Position numbers and translations under genes: made by a program
Assembly (NCBI RefSeq): GCF_017086405.1
Contig: NZ_CP070973.1
Location: 4,248,739 to 4,312,738, forward strand
DNA: 64,000 nucleotides
DNA from: Mycobacterium gordonae
GTDB taxonomy: Bacteria; Actinomycetota; Actinomycetes; Mycobacteriales; Mycobacteriaceae
Direction of reading: 5' to 3'
The notes under the pieces: generated by a model
What the model was told of the DNA's origin: nothing
The model's input: only the letters and a program-made list of their open reading frames with translations
Database searches by the model: none
In this document: one piece after another, positions 25,591-34,195 of the stretch
Layout of the letters: every line of letters starts with the position of its first letter
How positions within the stretch are numbered: the first letter of the stretch is position 1

Positions 25591-27393
25591 GTGCGTCAGT
25601 ACAGTGTTCCGGCCCGCTTTTCCGTCTACGACCACGACAACGTCGCGGCGGTGGTCTACGAGCATGAGCGCAACGATCCCGACTACGTGATCTACCGTCG
25701 ACGGGTCGACGGGGCCTGGACGGACGTCACCTGCGCCGAGGCTGCCAACCAGATTCGTTCCGCCGCACTGGGTCTGATTTCGCTGGGAGTACAACCCGGC
25801 GACCGGGTCTCGATCTTCTCGGCCACCTGCTACGAATGGGCGATCCTGGATCTGGCGATCCTGTCGGTGGGCGCGGTAACGGTGCCGATCTACGAAACAT
25901 CCTCAGCTGAGCAGGTGCGCTGGGTGCTGCAGGACTCCGAGGCGGTGCTGGCATTCGCCGAAACCGACGCGCATGCCGCGATCGTCACAGAGATCACCGG
26001 TGATCTGCCCGCACTGCGCCGCGTGCTGCACATCAACGGCTCCGGCCCCAAGGCGTTGGACCAGTTGGTGCAGGCCGGCGAGTCGGTCGATGCGGCCGAA
26101 CTCACGGCGCGGCAGGAGGGACTGCGCTCCGATGCCCCTGCGACCCTCATCTACACCTCTGGCACCACCGGCCGGCCCAAGGGCTGCCAACTGACCCATT
26201 CCAATCTCCTGCACGAGATCCGCGGCACTGGCGAGTGCCTGCCGACGTTGTTGTGCGAGGGCCAACGCCTGCTGGTCTTCCTCCCGCTCGCCCACGTTCT
26301 GGCCCGCGCGCTCACCCTCGCGGCTTTCACCAGCAAAGTGACCGTCGGATTCACCAGCGACATCAAGAACCTGCTTCCGCTGCTGGCGGAGTTCAAACCG
26401 ACCGTGGTGGTGTCGGTTCCACGGGTATTCGAGAAGGTGTACAACACCGCCGAGCAGAACGCCGCCAATGATGGCAAAGGCCCCGTCTTCAAGGCAGCTG
26501 CGCAGACGGCGGTCGATTGGAGCCGGGCCCAGGACAACGGCAGGCCCGGATTGGTGCTGCGCGCCAAGCACGCGCTGTTCGACCGACTGGTCTACGGCAA
26601 GCTTCGCAACGCACTGGGCGGTGAATGCCACGCCGCCGTCTCCGGGGGAGCTCCGCTGGGCGCGCGACTGGGGCACTTCTACCGCGGTGTGGGTGTGACC
26701 ATCTTCGAGGGTTACGGCCTCACCGAGACCAGTGCGGCGATCACGGTGAACCAGATCAACGGCCTCAAGATCGGCACTGTGGGCAAGCTGGTGCCGGGCA
26801 ACAGCCTGCGAATCGCCGAGGACAAGGAACTGTTGGTGCGCGGCGGCGTCGTGTTCAGCGGCTATTGGCGCAACGAGCAAGCCACCGAGGACGCGTTCAC
26901 CGACGGCTGGTTCCGTACCGGCGATCTCGGCGCCGTCGACGAAGACGGTTTCGTCAGCATCACCGGTCGCAAGAAGGAACTCATCGTCACAGCCGGTGGA
27001 AAGAACGTCGCACCCGCCGTGCTGGAAGATCAATTGCGGGCACACCCGCTGATCAGCCAGGCGATGGTGGTCGGGGACGCCAAGCCGTTCATCGGTGCAC
27101 TGATCACCATCGACCCCGAAGCGTTCGAGGGCTGGAAGCACCACCATCGCAAGGCCTCGGCTGCGACGGTCGGCGACCTGGCCACCGATCCGGATCTGGT
27201 CGCCGAGATCGACGCGGCAGTCAAGCAGGCCAACCTGCAGGTCTCCCACGCCGAGTCGATTCGCAAGTTCCGCATCCTGCCCGTCGACTTCACCGAGGAC
27301 ACCGGCGAGCTGACCCCGACGATGAAGGTGAAGCGCAACGTGGTGGCCGAAAAGTTCGCCTCCGACATTGAGGCGATCTACTCGAAGGACTGA
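25591..27393 (+). CDS. fadD15: Long-chain fatty acyl-CoA synthetase FadD15
   Basis: 600-residue adenylate-forming enzyme (ANL superfamily) that activates fatty acids with ATP and CoA. The P-loop-like motif TLIYTSGTTGRPKG lies near residue 187, then YGLTETSAAI, GWFRTGDLGAVDEDGF and the hinge GRKKELIVTAGGKNVAP, with TPTMKVKR near the C-terminus. The open frame extends to 25351; GTG 25591 gives exactly the length of Rv2187. The 3' end overlaps the convergent pimB' by 16 bases. Confidence 0.95.
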   Translation: MRQYSVPARFSVYDHDNVAAVVYEHERNDPDYVIYRRRVDGAWTDVTCAEAANQIRSAALGLISLGVQPGDRVSIFSATCYEWAILDLAILSVGAVTVPIYETSSAEQVRWVLQDSEAVLAFAETDAHAAIVTEITGDLPALRRVLHINGSGPKALDQLVQAGESVDAAELTARQEGLRSDAPATLIYTSGTTGRPKGCQLTHSNLLHEIRGTGECLPTLLCEGQRLLVFLPLAHVLARALTLAAFTSKVTVGFTSDIKNLLPLLAEFKPTVVVSVPRVFEKVYNTAEQNAANDGKGPVFKAAAQTAVDWSRAQDNGRPGLVLRAKHALFDRLVYGKLRNALGGECHAAVSGGAPLGARLGHFYRGVGVTIFEGYGLTETSAAITVNQINGLKIGTVGKLVPGNSLRIAEDKELLVRGGVVFSGYWRNEQATEDAFTDGWFRTGDLGAVDEDGFVSITGRKKELIVTAGGKNVAPAVLEDQLRAHPLISQAMVVGDAKPFIGALITIDPEAFEGWKHHHRKASAATVGDLATDPDLVAEIDAAVKQANLQVSHAESIRKFRILPVDFTEDTGELTPTMKVKRNVVAEKFASDIEAIYSKD

Positions 27394-28532
27394 GTACCGA
27401 GCAGCTTTTCCAGCCGGTCGGCCAGCAGGTCCCAGCGCCACTCGCTGCGGACCCATTCGCGCCCGGCGGCGCCCATTGCGGCGGCGCGGTCGCGGTCGAT
27501 TAACAGCTCGGTGACGGCCTCGCCGATCTCGTCCACCGAGTTGCCGTCGACCACCAGTCCAGTCTTGTTGTGCTGCACCGCTTCCGGAGCTCCGCCGGAG
27601 TCACCGGCCACCACCGGAACGCCGGCGGCAGACGCTTCCAGGAAGACGATGCCCAGGCCCTCGACGTCCATCCCGGAACCGCGGGTACGGCAGGGCATCG
27701 CAAACACATCGGCCATGGCGTGGTGGGCGGGCAGCTCGTCTGCGGGAACGCCGCCGGTGAAGGTGACGTGGTCTTCCACCTCGCCGTCACGTGCGAGCTT
27801 GCGCAAAGTCTCAAGGTAGGGCCCGCCGCCGACGATGACCAGCGCCGCACCCTCGACGCGCCGGCGGATCGATGGCAGGGCCCTGATCAGCATGTCCTGT
27901 CCTTTGCGGGGCACCAGTCGCGACAGACACACCACGGTGGGCCGCTCGCCCAGCCGATAGCGGCGGCGCAGTTCGGCCCGCGCGGCGGGGTCGGGCCGGA
28001 ACCGGTCGCTGTCCACGCCGGGTGGCAGATACTCCAGCGCGGCATTGGGCCCGAACGCCGGCGCGAACCTTGATCGGGTGTAGCGGCTGACGAAGGTCAC
28101 GACGTCGGTGTGATCGCCGATGCTTCTCAGCACTGATCGCGCGACCGGCAGCATCGACCAGCCCACTTCGTGGCCGTGGGTGCTGGCCAGTACACGTTTG
28201 GCGCCGGCCTGCCGGGCGCGCGGCGCCAGCAGCGCCAGCGGGGCGGCGGCGCCGAACCAGACGGTGTCGATGTCGCGCTCTGCGATCAGCCGGCGCATCC
28301 TGGCGTCGACGGTGGGGACCGGCAGCATCAATGTGGTGGGGTGGCGCACCACCCGATATCCCACCGCTTTGGCCGCATCGTCAAAAGCCTCGGCGCCCTT
28401 CCACTTTGGCGCATACACCGTCACGCTGTGCGACCCGGAGTCGGCCAGCCGGTTGACGAACTCCCCCAAATAGGACTGGATACCTCCGCGTCGGGGGGGA
28501 AAGTCGTTGGTTACCAGCAGGACCCGGGCCAC
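27378..28532 (-). CDS. pimB: GDP-mannose-dependent alpha-mannosyltransferase PimB'
   Basis: 384-residue GT-B, GT4 family enzyme. It adds the second mannose to the inositol of phosphatidylinositol monomannoside on the cytoplasmic side of the membrane. Visible features are NDFPPRRGGIQSYLGEFV at the N-terminus, HGHEVGWS, LSRLVPRKGQDMLI and the nucleotide-sugar EX7E motif (EGLGIVFLEA). Matches Rv2188c. ATG 28532; the 3' end overlaps fadD15 from the other strand. Confidence 0.95.
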   Translation of the reverse strand: MARVLLVTNDFPPRRGGIQSYLGEFVNRLADSGSHSVTVYAPKWKGAEAFDDAAKAVGYRVVRHPTTLMLPVPTVDARMRRLIAERDIDTVWFGAAAPLALLAPRARQAGAKRVLASTHGHEVGWSMLPVARSVLRSIGDHTDVVTFVSRYTRSRFAPAFGPNAALEYLPPGVDSDRFRPDPAARAELRRRYRLGERPTVVCLSRLVPRKGQDMLIRALPSIRRRVEGAALVIVGGGPYLETLRKLARDGEVEDHVTFTGGVPADELPAHHAMADVFAMPCRTRGSGMDVEGLGIVFLEASAAGVPVVAGDSGGAPEAVQHNKTGLVVDGNSVDEIGEAVTELLIDRDRAAAMGAAGREWVRSEWRWDLLADRLEKLLGTQSFE

Positions 28533-28559
28533 CCCGTGAGGTTAGCGGGCTGTTTCCCG

Positions 28560-28618
28560 CCGAACGTGCGCGGAATGCCGGTCGCCCCGGCGTGTCGTCG
28601 TACCGGAGTGCACGTTCG
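28560..28618. repeat. Imperfect palindrome upstream of pimB'
   Basis: CGAACGTGC at 28561-28569 is the reverse complement of GCACGTTCG at 28610-28618, and a smaller hairpin (GCCGG at 28577-28581 with CCGGC at 28587-28591) sits inside. It lies between the stop of the metallopeptidase gene and the start of pimB' on the same strand. It could end one transcript or lie in the promoter of the next. No T-run follows either arm. Confidence 0.4.
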
Positions 28619-28639
28619 CGGAGAGAAAACAGGAACAGA

Positions 28640-29464
28640 TCAGGCGTGGCTGGTCATCCACCGCTGCCAGCGCGGCAGCAGACCGGCCGCATCGACACCG
28701 AGTACGGCGGTGAAGGCGCTGGGCTGATCGGCATGTCCGACGCCACACGCGGCGAGATAGAGTTCGCGCAATTTGGCGGGCCCGTAGGTGTCAGCCACGA
28801 ACCTGGCGAACCACCACGCACGGTCATAGGCCAACGAGCGTTGCGGGCCGGGAGTGTCGAGGTCGCCGTCCGCGGGCAACGACTGCGCTGGCACATCGGC
28901 GGGCAGCGGCGTCTGCGGCCGGGCGACATAATCGGCCACCCCTTCGGTGAGCCAGCGCGGCGCGTCCAAGGCGGTGTCCACCCGAGCGGCATAGTGGAAA
29001 AGCTCATGGCCGAGCACTATTCGTAGCGCTTGCGCAGTCATGTGAGTCGCGCCGGGCGCCAGCACGATGCGGGCATCTTCCATCGTCCGGGCCACTGGAT
29101 CGACGCGCTCGGCCACGGTCACCGCGGCGATGTCCGCCCACTGCGAGGATGCGCCGCCACCGGCGGACTGCTGGAATTGCCCGTCGGATCCGGTCGCGAC
29201 CAGCGCGATCTCATGCGTCCAGTCGGCGCCCCAGAAACCTACGACCGCGTCAATCGCGCTGCCGAGATCAGCGGCAGCCCGCGACAGCAGGCGGTCAGAC
29301 GGCGGCCCGCCCAGGCTGACCAGTCGCACGACACGGTCACCGATGGGAGAGATCGTCGTCACGGGTTCGGCGCCGGCAACGGCCGGCACTGGCTCGGAAG
29401 CGCGCTCGCGGCCCGAGATCACGACCGCGGCGATCAATTCAGCCGTGAAGACACAGGTCAGCAA
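28640..29464 (-). CDS. Predicted secreted HExxH metallopeptidase (Rv2189c type)
   Basis: 274 residues from TTG 29464; the start is uncertain because the open frame reaches 29788 through the end of ripC. From 29464 the N-terminus is hydrophobic (LLTCVFTAELIAAVVIS), consistent with a signal peptide or anchor. The key motif is GHELFHYAAR (His153, Glu154, His157) followed by WLTEGVADYVA (Glu174). This is the HExxH-(16)-E arrangement of gluzincin or peptidase MA-like zinc enzymes. The gene lies 32 bases after the peptidoglycan hydrolase ripC on the same strand. Substrate unknown; a role in envelope protein processing is inference. Confidence 0.75.
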   Translation of the reverse strand: MLTCVFTAELIAAVVISGRERASEPVPAVAGAEPVTTISPIGDRVVRLVSLGGPPSDRLLSRAAADLGSAIDAVVGFWGADWTHEIALVATGSDGQFQQSAGGGASSQWADIAAVTVAERVDPVARTMEDARIVLAPGATHMTAQALRIVLGHELFHYAARVDTALDAPRWLTEGVADYVARPQTPLPADVPAQSLPADGDLDTPGPQRSLAYDRAWWFARFVADTYGPAKLRELYLAACGVGHADQPSAFTAVLGVDAAGLLPRWQRWMTSHA

Positions 29465-29496
29465 GACCCGCGCCCGGACCAGAGCGGGCGGAACCG

Positions 29497-30654
29497 TCAG
29501 TAGCGGCGGGCGTCGTAGATGGGACCGGACGAGTCCATCGGCACCACGCGTACCGGCTGGCCAAAGGTCGACGAGTGGACCATCATCCCGTCGCCGACGT
29601 AAATCCCCGCGTGCGACGCATCGGAGTAAAAGGTCAATACGTCGCCGGGCTGCAGGTCGGAAAGCGACACCGGCTGACCGCCGTGCGCCAGCGCCTGGCT
29701 GGAGTGTGGAAGGGAGATGCCGGCCTGCTGGAAAGCCCACATCACCAGGCCCGAGCAGTCGAATCCACCGGGAGCCGCGCCACCCCACACGTAGGGACTG
29801 CCGATCTGGGTCAGCGCAGCCTGCACAACCACCGCACGGTCGCCACCGCCGCCACCGATGAAGGGCACGTTGGACGCCCCGCCAGGAGCGGGTGCCTCAC
29901 CGGGAACGCCTTCCGGCGGCACCGGCGCCCCCGGCGGCAATGCATCCGGTGCCGGCGCGCCGGGCCCACGGTCGGGTACTCGATCGGGGATCGGGCCGGG
30001 ATTGGCCAGGGCGGTGCGCTGGTCTGGAGTCAACGCCTGGTACTGGGACTTGACGACGGCGATCTGAACCTGCAGCTGACTTTGCTTGTGCTGCAGGTTC
30101 GCCCGCACAGCGGCGGCCTGCTCGGCCGCAGCCTTGGCATCAGCCGCAGACTTGGCCGAGGCCTGCTCGGCCTTCACTGCCTCCTCGCCGGCGGCCTTGA
30201 AACTGGCCATCTGCGAAGACATTTGACCCGCCATCACCCGCTGTATCGCAAGCCCGTCGATCAAGGACTGCGGCGACGCGGCGGTGAGGATCGCATCCAG
30301 ACCATCGGTGCGACCACCCATGTAAGTCGCGGCGGCGACTTTATTCACCGCACCTTGGAAGTTGGCCAGGCGCGCTCTCGCGGCTTCCAGCTTGGCCTGG
30401 TCATCGGTCAGCTTGCGCTCCGCCGCCTGCTGAGCAGCGAGTTTCTCGTTCAGATCGAGCTGGGCGCTGTGCATCGCCTCGGTGGTCTGCTCGGCCTGCC
30501 GGGAAAGCTCGTTGAGTTTCGCCAACGCGTCGTCGGCAGGATCGGCCAACGCACCGGCGGCCGTGATGCCTGAGAACACGATGAAGCTCGCAAACGAACC
30601 GATGGCGAAGCGCTTAATGACGCGCGCGATCGAATGCTTACAGTCGAGCCTCAA
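29497..30654 (-). CDS. ripC: NlpC/P60 peptidoglycan endopeptidase (Rv2190c type)
   Basis: 385 residues from TTG 30654, preceded by AAGGAAG, matching the Rv2190c length. A signal peptide (FAIGSFASFIVFSGITAAGALA) precedes a long coiled-coil region of about 170 residues rich in Ala, Lys and Gln, then a Pro/Gly linker. The C-terminal NlpC/P60 domain has catalytic Cys in GGFDCSGLV, His in SDASHAGIYVGDG and a second His in MVHSSTFG. It cleaves peptide stems of peptidoglycan; coiled-coil parts in this group usually inhibit or position the enzyme. An AT-rich 162-base leader lies upstream. Confidence 0.95.
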   Translation of the reverse strand: MRLDCKHSIARVIKRFAIGSFASFIVFSGITAAGALADPADDALAKLNELSRQAEQTTEAMHSAQLDLNEKLAAQQAAERKLTDDQAKLEAARARLANFQGAVNKVAAATYMGGRTDGLDAILTAASPQSLIDGLAIQRVMAGQMSSQMASFKAAGEEAVKAEQASAKSAADAKAAAEQAAAVRANLQHKQSQLQVQIAVVKSQYQALTPDQRTALANPGPIPDRVPDRGPGAPAPDALPPGAPVPPEGVPGEAPAPGGASNVPFIGGGGGDRAVVVQAALTQIGSPYVWGGAAPGGFDCSGLVMWAFQQAGISLPHSSQALAHGGQPVSLSDLQPGDVLTFYSDASHAGIYVGDGMMVHSSTFGQPVRVVPMDSSGPIYDARRY

Positions 30655-30816
30655 GATTTGCTTCCTTAAACTGCCATCGACGTGAATTCGCCGAGCTGGT
30701 TTAGGTCTCAAACAGGTTACGAAACGATATCGACGTTTGTCCAAAGGGGGGAGTTAAGAAATTGGGTAGATTTATGTCATTTCTATGTGAGACAGGGATT
30801 CTGGCCGCCGTTGACC

Positions 30817-31092
30817 CTACACGACTCGCCGGGTCACCGCGCTAGCCGACGTATCACGGTCCCGCCGGATCGGCACCAGACGCAACCGCGGCGCCAGCCC
30901 GGCCTCGGCCAGCGCCTCCAACGCGACTTGTTCGTCGTACGAAAGGGTTTCGGGCACCCCGAGCAGAACACTCACTACGCACTCTCGGCATCCCGGCCCC
31001 CGGACCGCGCAATCGTCGCAGTCGATGACCACCGGCTCTCCTGGTCTGGCCGCTGCGCCACCGGTCCTTTCGGGTCCGCTGCTGTGTGCCAT
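30817..31092 (-). CDS. Small conserved protein with CxxC-x6-CxxC knuckle
   Basis: 91 residues from ATG 31092, behind GAGAGGA. The core is VIDCDDCAVRGPGCRECVV, giving Cys25, Cys28, Cys35 and Cys38 in a CxxC-x6-CxxC arrangement fit for one zinc ion, followed by SVLLGVPETLSYDEQVALEALAEAGLAPRLRLVP, which looks helical. I recall similar short proteins across actinobacteria but no assigned function. It is divergent from the DnaQ/GIY-YIG nuclease gene (127 bases between starts) and follows nothing on its strand. The frame extends to 31221, but that would run into the nuclease gene. Confidence 0.7.
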   Translation of the reverse strand: MAHSSGPERTGGAAARPGEPVVIDCDDCAVRGPGCRECVVSVLLGVPETLSYDEQVALEALAEAGLAPRLRLVPIRRDRDTSASAVTRRVV

Positions 31093-31219
31093 CTGGGTCG
31101 GTCCTCTCCGTAGTGCTCTATCCCAAGTCGAACTCCACCGCACGGTAATGGTGGCCACCGACAACGACACCCGGCGTGGGAACTGCCGGCTGTCAGTGCG
31201 GATGCCTAACGTCACCGCC

Positions 31220-33109
31220 ATGAGTGCGACCGGTGGGACTCAACTCAGCTTCGCCGGGCTGGACGACTTGAGCGCCCCCGACGAATCGCAGCTGCGCGAG
31301 ACCACCTTCGTCGTGGTCGACCTGGAAACCACCGGTGGCCGCGCCAAGGCTCGCGACGGTGCCGCGCCCGACGCAATCACGGAGATCGGCGCGGTCAAGG
31401 TGTGCGGCGGCGCGGTGCTCGGTGAATTCGCCACGTTGGTGGACCCGCAACGCAGCATCCCGCCCCAGATCGTCCGACTGACCGGGATCACCACGGCAAT
31501 GGTGTGCGACGCCCCGACCATCGAGTCCGTCCTACCGATGTTCTTCGAGTTCGCCGGTGACTCGGTGCTGGTGGCACACAACGCCGGGTTCGACATCGGG
31601 TTCCTGCGAGCCGCTGCCGAACGGTGCCACATCAGGTGGCCGCGGTCCCGGGTGTTGTGCACGGTCCGGCTGGCACGACGGGTGCTGAGCCGGGAAGAAG
31701 CTCCCAGTGTGCGGTTGGCCGAGCTGGCGCGCATCTTCGCCGTCGCAACCCAGCCCACCCACCGCGCTCTCGACGACGCCCGCGCGACCGTCGACGTGTT
31801 GCACGCACTCATCGAACGAGTCGGCAACCAGGGCATCCACACCTACGCCGACTTGCGCTCGTACCTGCCGGATGTCACCCCTGCGCAGCGCCGCAAGCGG
31901 GTATTGGCCGACGGACTCCCCCAGCGGCCGGGCGTCTACCTGTTTCGCGGCCCCGCCGGCGAGGTGCTGTATGTCGGCACCGCGGTCGATCTGCGGCGGC
32001 GGGTCAGCCAATACTTCAACGGCACCGATCCGCGCAGCCGGATGAAGGAGATGGTCGGCCTCGCCGGCAGCGTGGACCATGTGGAATGCGCCCACGCGCT
32101 GGAAGCGGGGGTACGCGAACTCCGGCTGCTGGCCGCGCATGCTCCGCCGTACAACCGCCGCTCGAAGTTTCCCCACCGCTGGTGGTGGGTGGTGTTGACC
32201 GCTGAGGCTTTCCCGCGGTTCTCGGTGATCCGCAATCCGCGGCACGATCGGGCCATCGGCCCATTTCGCGCGCGCACTGACGCCGCCGACACCGCGGCAC
32301 TGCTGGCTCGCTTCACCGGCGTGCGGACGTGCACCAGACGACTGGGACGCTCGGCTCTGCACGGTCCTGTCTGCCCCGAGGTGGAGCTCGCGCCCTGCCC
32401 CGCCGCCCGTGACGCCACAGCCGAGCAGTATTCCGAGACGGTGCGACGCGCCGAGGCGCTGGTCAACGGTGCGGACAGCTCCCCGCTAGCCGCGGCCGTC
32501 GACCAGGTGGCGGCGCTGGCCGAGCGTCACCACTACGAAAGCGCGGCCCGCCTGCGCGACCACATCGCCACCGCCGTCGAGGGCTTGTGGCGGGGCCAGC
32601 GCCTGCGAGCCCTGGCCGCGCTGCCCGAGCTGATCGCCGCGACGCCCGACGGTGCGGGCGGCTACCACTTTGCGGTCGTCCGGCACGGCCAACTCGCCGC
32701 GGCCGGTAGTGCCCGGCGCGGAGTGCCGCCGATGCCGGTGGTCGAGGCAATCGCAGCCGGAGCCCAGATCGTCCTGCCGACCCAGGCCCCGCTGGGTGGG
32801 GCCCTAGTGGAGGAAACGGCGCTCATCGCGCGCTGGCTTTGCGCACCCGGGGTCCGCATCGTCGCGGTGTCCTCGTCCGACGAGGCGGGCTGGGCGTCTC
32901 CGCTGCGCGGGGCGGGCACGTGGGCGGCATGGGCGGCCACCGCACGGTCGGCGCGGTTGGCCGGTCGCCAGGTCGACGCGCAGTCAGATCTGCTGGCCGA
33001 ACCGCACCCATCGCGCGAGCAGGTGTTCGGCCGCGCCACTGTCGATCGCAGCGGCGGCCCGCTGCAACCCGTCCTCCCACGCCGGCAACCATTCAGCGCG
33101 GCTGGATAA
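31220..33109 (+). CDS. DnaQ-like exonuclease fused to a UvrC-type GIY-YIG nuclease (Rv2191 type)
   Basis: 629 residues. The N-terminal DEDDh exonuclease has FVVVDLETTGG, HNAGFDIGFLRAA and HRALDDARATVDVLHAL. The middle GIY-YIG domain reads RPGVYLFRGPAGEVLYVGTAVDLRRRVSQYFNG and ends in LLAAHAPPYNRR, as in UvrC/Cho N-termini. A UVR-like helix pair (AERHHYESAARLRDHIATAVEGL) follows. The UvrC C-terminal RNase H and HhH domains are absent. Probably a DNA-repair nuclease that makes an incision and trims; this is inferred. ATG 31220 matches Rv2191, though ATG 31202 is in frame. The last 126 bases overlap trpD on the other strand. Confidence 0.9.
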   Translation: MSATGGTQLSFAGLDDLSAPDESQLRETTFVVVDLETTGGRAKARDGAAPDAITEIGAVKVCGGAVLGEFATLVDPQRSIPPQIVRLTGITTAMVCDAPTIESVLPMFFEFAGDSVLVAHNAGFDIGFLRAAAERCHIRWPRSRVLCTVRLARRVLSREEAPSVRLAELARIFAVATQPTHRALDDARATVDVLHALIERVGNQGIHTYADLRSYLPDVTPAQRRKRVLADGLPQRPGVYLFRGPAGEVLYVGTAVDLRRRVSQYFNGTDPRSRMKEMVGLAGSVDHVECAHALEAGVRELRLLAAHAPPYNRRSKFPHRWWWVVLTAEAFPRFSVIRNPRHDRAIGPFRARTDAADTAALLARFTGVRTCTRRLGRSALHGPVCPEVELAPCPAARDATAEQYSETVRRAEALVNGADSSPLAAAVDQVAALAERHHYESAARLRDHIATAVEGLWRGQRLRALAALPELIAATPDGAGGYHFAVVRHGQLAAAGSARRGVPPMPVVEAIAAGAQIVLPTQAPLGGALVEETALIARWLCAPGVRIVAVSSSDEAGWASPLRGAGTWAAWAATARSARLAGRQVDAQSDLLAEPHPSREQVFGRATVDRSGGPLQPVLPRRQPFSAAG

Positions 33110-34132
33110 CCCCGCGTGGGCGACCAGTGCACCCGCGGCGTTGAGCACCACGGCGTCGCGCACCGGCCCAGGGGCCCCGGCCAGCACCGCTCGCACTTCA
33201 GCGGCGTTGGCCACAGCATCTCCGCCGCGCAGCTCGTCGAGCTCGGCGCGCGCGAACCCGAAACCCGCTGGATCGAACGTGAGCTTGTCCACGGTGCCGG
33301 CCTGCACCCGCCAGATCGTGCTCGTAGTGGTGGTAGTGAGCTCGTCGAGCCCGTCGTCACCGTGCACCACCAGCACACTGGAACGACGTGCAGCAAACAC
33401 GCCGGCCATGACCTCGGCGAGGTCCGCAAACGCACAGCCGATCAACCCGGCCCGCGGCCTGGCCGGATTCGTCAGGGGTCCAAGGAGATTGAACACCGTC
33501 GGTATTCCGATCTCCCGGCGCGCCACGGATGCGTGCCGGTAGGACGGATGGAACTGGGGCGCGAAGCAAAAGCCGATCCCCACCTCGACGAGGCTGCGCG
33601 CGACCTCGTCGGGCTCTAGATCGATGCGTACCCCGAGGGCCTCAAGGGTGTCGGCGCCGCCGGACAACGAGGAAGCGGCCCGGTTACCGTGTTTGACCAC
33701 CGGCACGCCTGCCGCCGCTACCACGATCGAGGCCATCGTGGACAGATTCACCGTGTTGACCCCATCGCCTCCGGTGCCGACGACGTCGACGGCGTCGTCG
33801 GGGATGGCACCCTCGGGCATTGGGCGGGCATGGTCAAGCATCACCCCGGCCAGTTCGCTGACTTCGTCGGACGTCGGGCCCTTCATCTTCATCGCCACGG
33901 CGAATGCGGCGATCTGGGCCGGCTGCGCGGCGCCGGTCATGATCTGGTTCATCGCCCAGGCGGCCTCACCGCGCCGCAAGTGCTGCCGGTCGGTCAAGCG
34001 CCCCAGCACCCGCGGCCACGACGGCGCGGCGGACGAGTAAGCCTCAAAGGACCCAGCCACGTCGCCGATGGTCCCACGAGAATCCCCTGCTCCCAACTGC
34101 GCTCCCCCACGGCCAGACTTCCCGGGCGACAC
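32984..34132 (-). CDS. trpD: Anthranilate phosphoribosyltransferase
   Basis: TrpD transfers phosphoribose from PRPP to anthranilate in tryptophan synthesis. The PRPP/diphosphate loop VVGTGGDGVNTVNLST, KHGNRAASSLSGGADTLEALGV and HPSYRHASVARREIGIPTVFNLLGPLTNP are typical of the family. 382 residues from GTG 34132, close to the 370 of Rv2192c; no convincing ribosome binding site helps, and GTG 34060 is an alternative. It is divergent from ctaE (63 bases) and its 3' end overlaps the nuclease gene by 126 bases. Confidence 0.95.
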   Translation of the reverse strand: MSPGKSGRGGAQLGAGDSRGTIGDVAGSFEAYSSAAPSWPRVLGRLTDRQHLRRGEAAWAMNQIMTGAAQPAQIAAFAVAMKMKGPTSDEVSELAGVMLDHARPMPEGAIPDDAVDVVGTGGDGVNTVNLSTMASIVVAAAGVPVVKHGNRAASSLSGGADTLEALGVRIDLEPDEVARSLVEVGIGFCFAPQFHPSYRHASVARREIGIPTVFNLLGPLTNPARPRAGLIGCAFADLAEVMAGVFAARRSSVLVVHGDDGLDELTTTTTSTIWRVQAGTVDKLTFDPAGFGFARAELDELRGGDAVANAAEVRAVLAGAPGPVRDAVVLNAAGALVAHAGLSSRAEWLPAWEDGLQRAAAAIDSGAAEHLLARWVRFGQQI

Positions 34133-34195
34133 GAAATCTCAGAAATTTGTGACCCGGGTAGTGTTCGACAACTACAAAGCGTCATACTTGCGGAT

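Noticed and set aside
33689..34195. Upstream extension of the ctaE frame into trpD
   Set aside because: The CtaE family begins at TSAVGTSG (GTG 34196); the extension is antisense to trpD.
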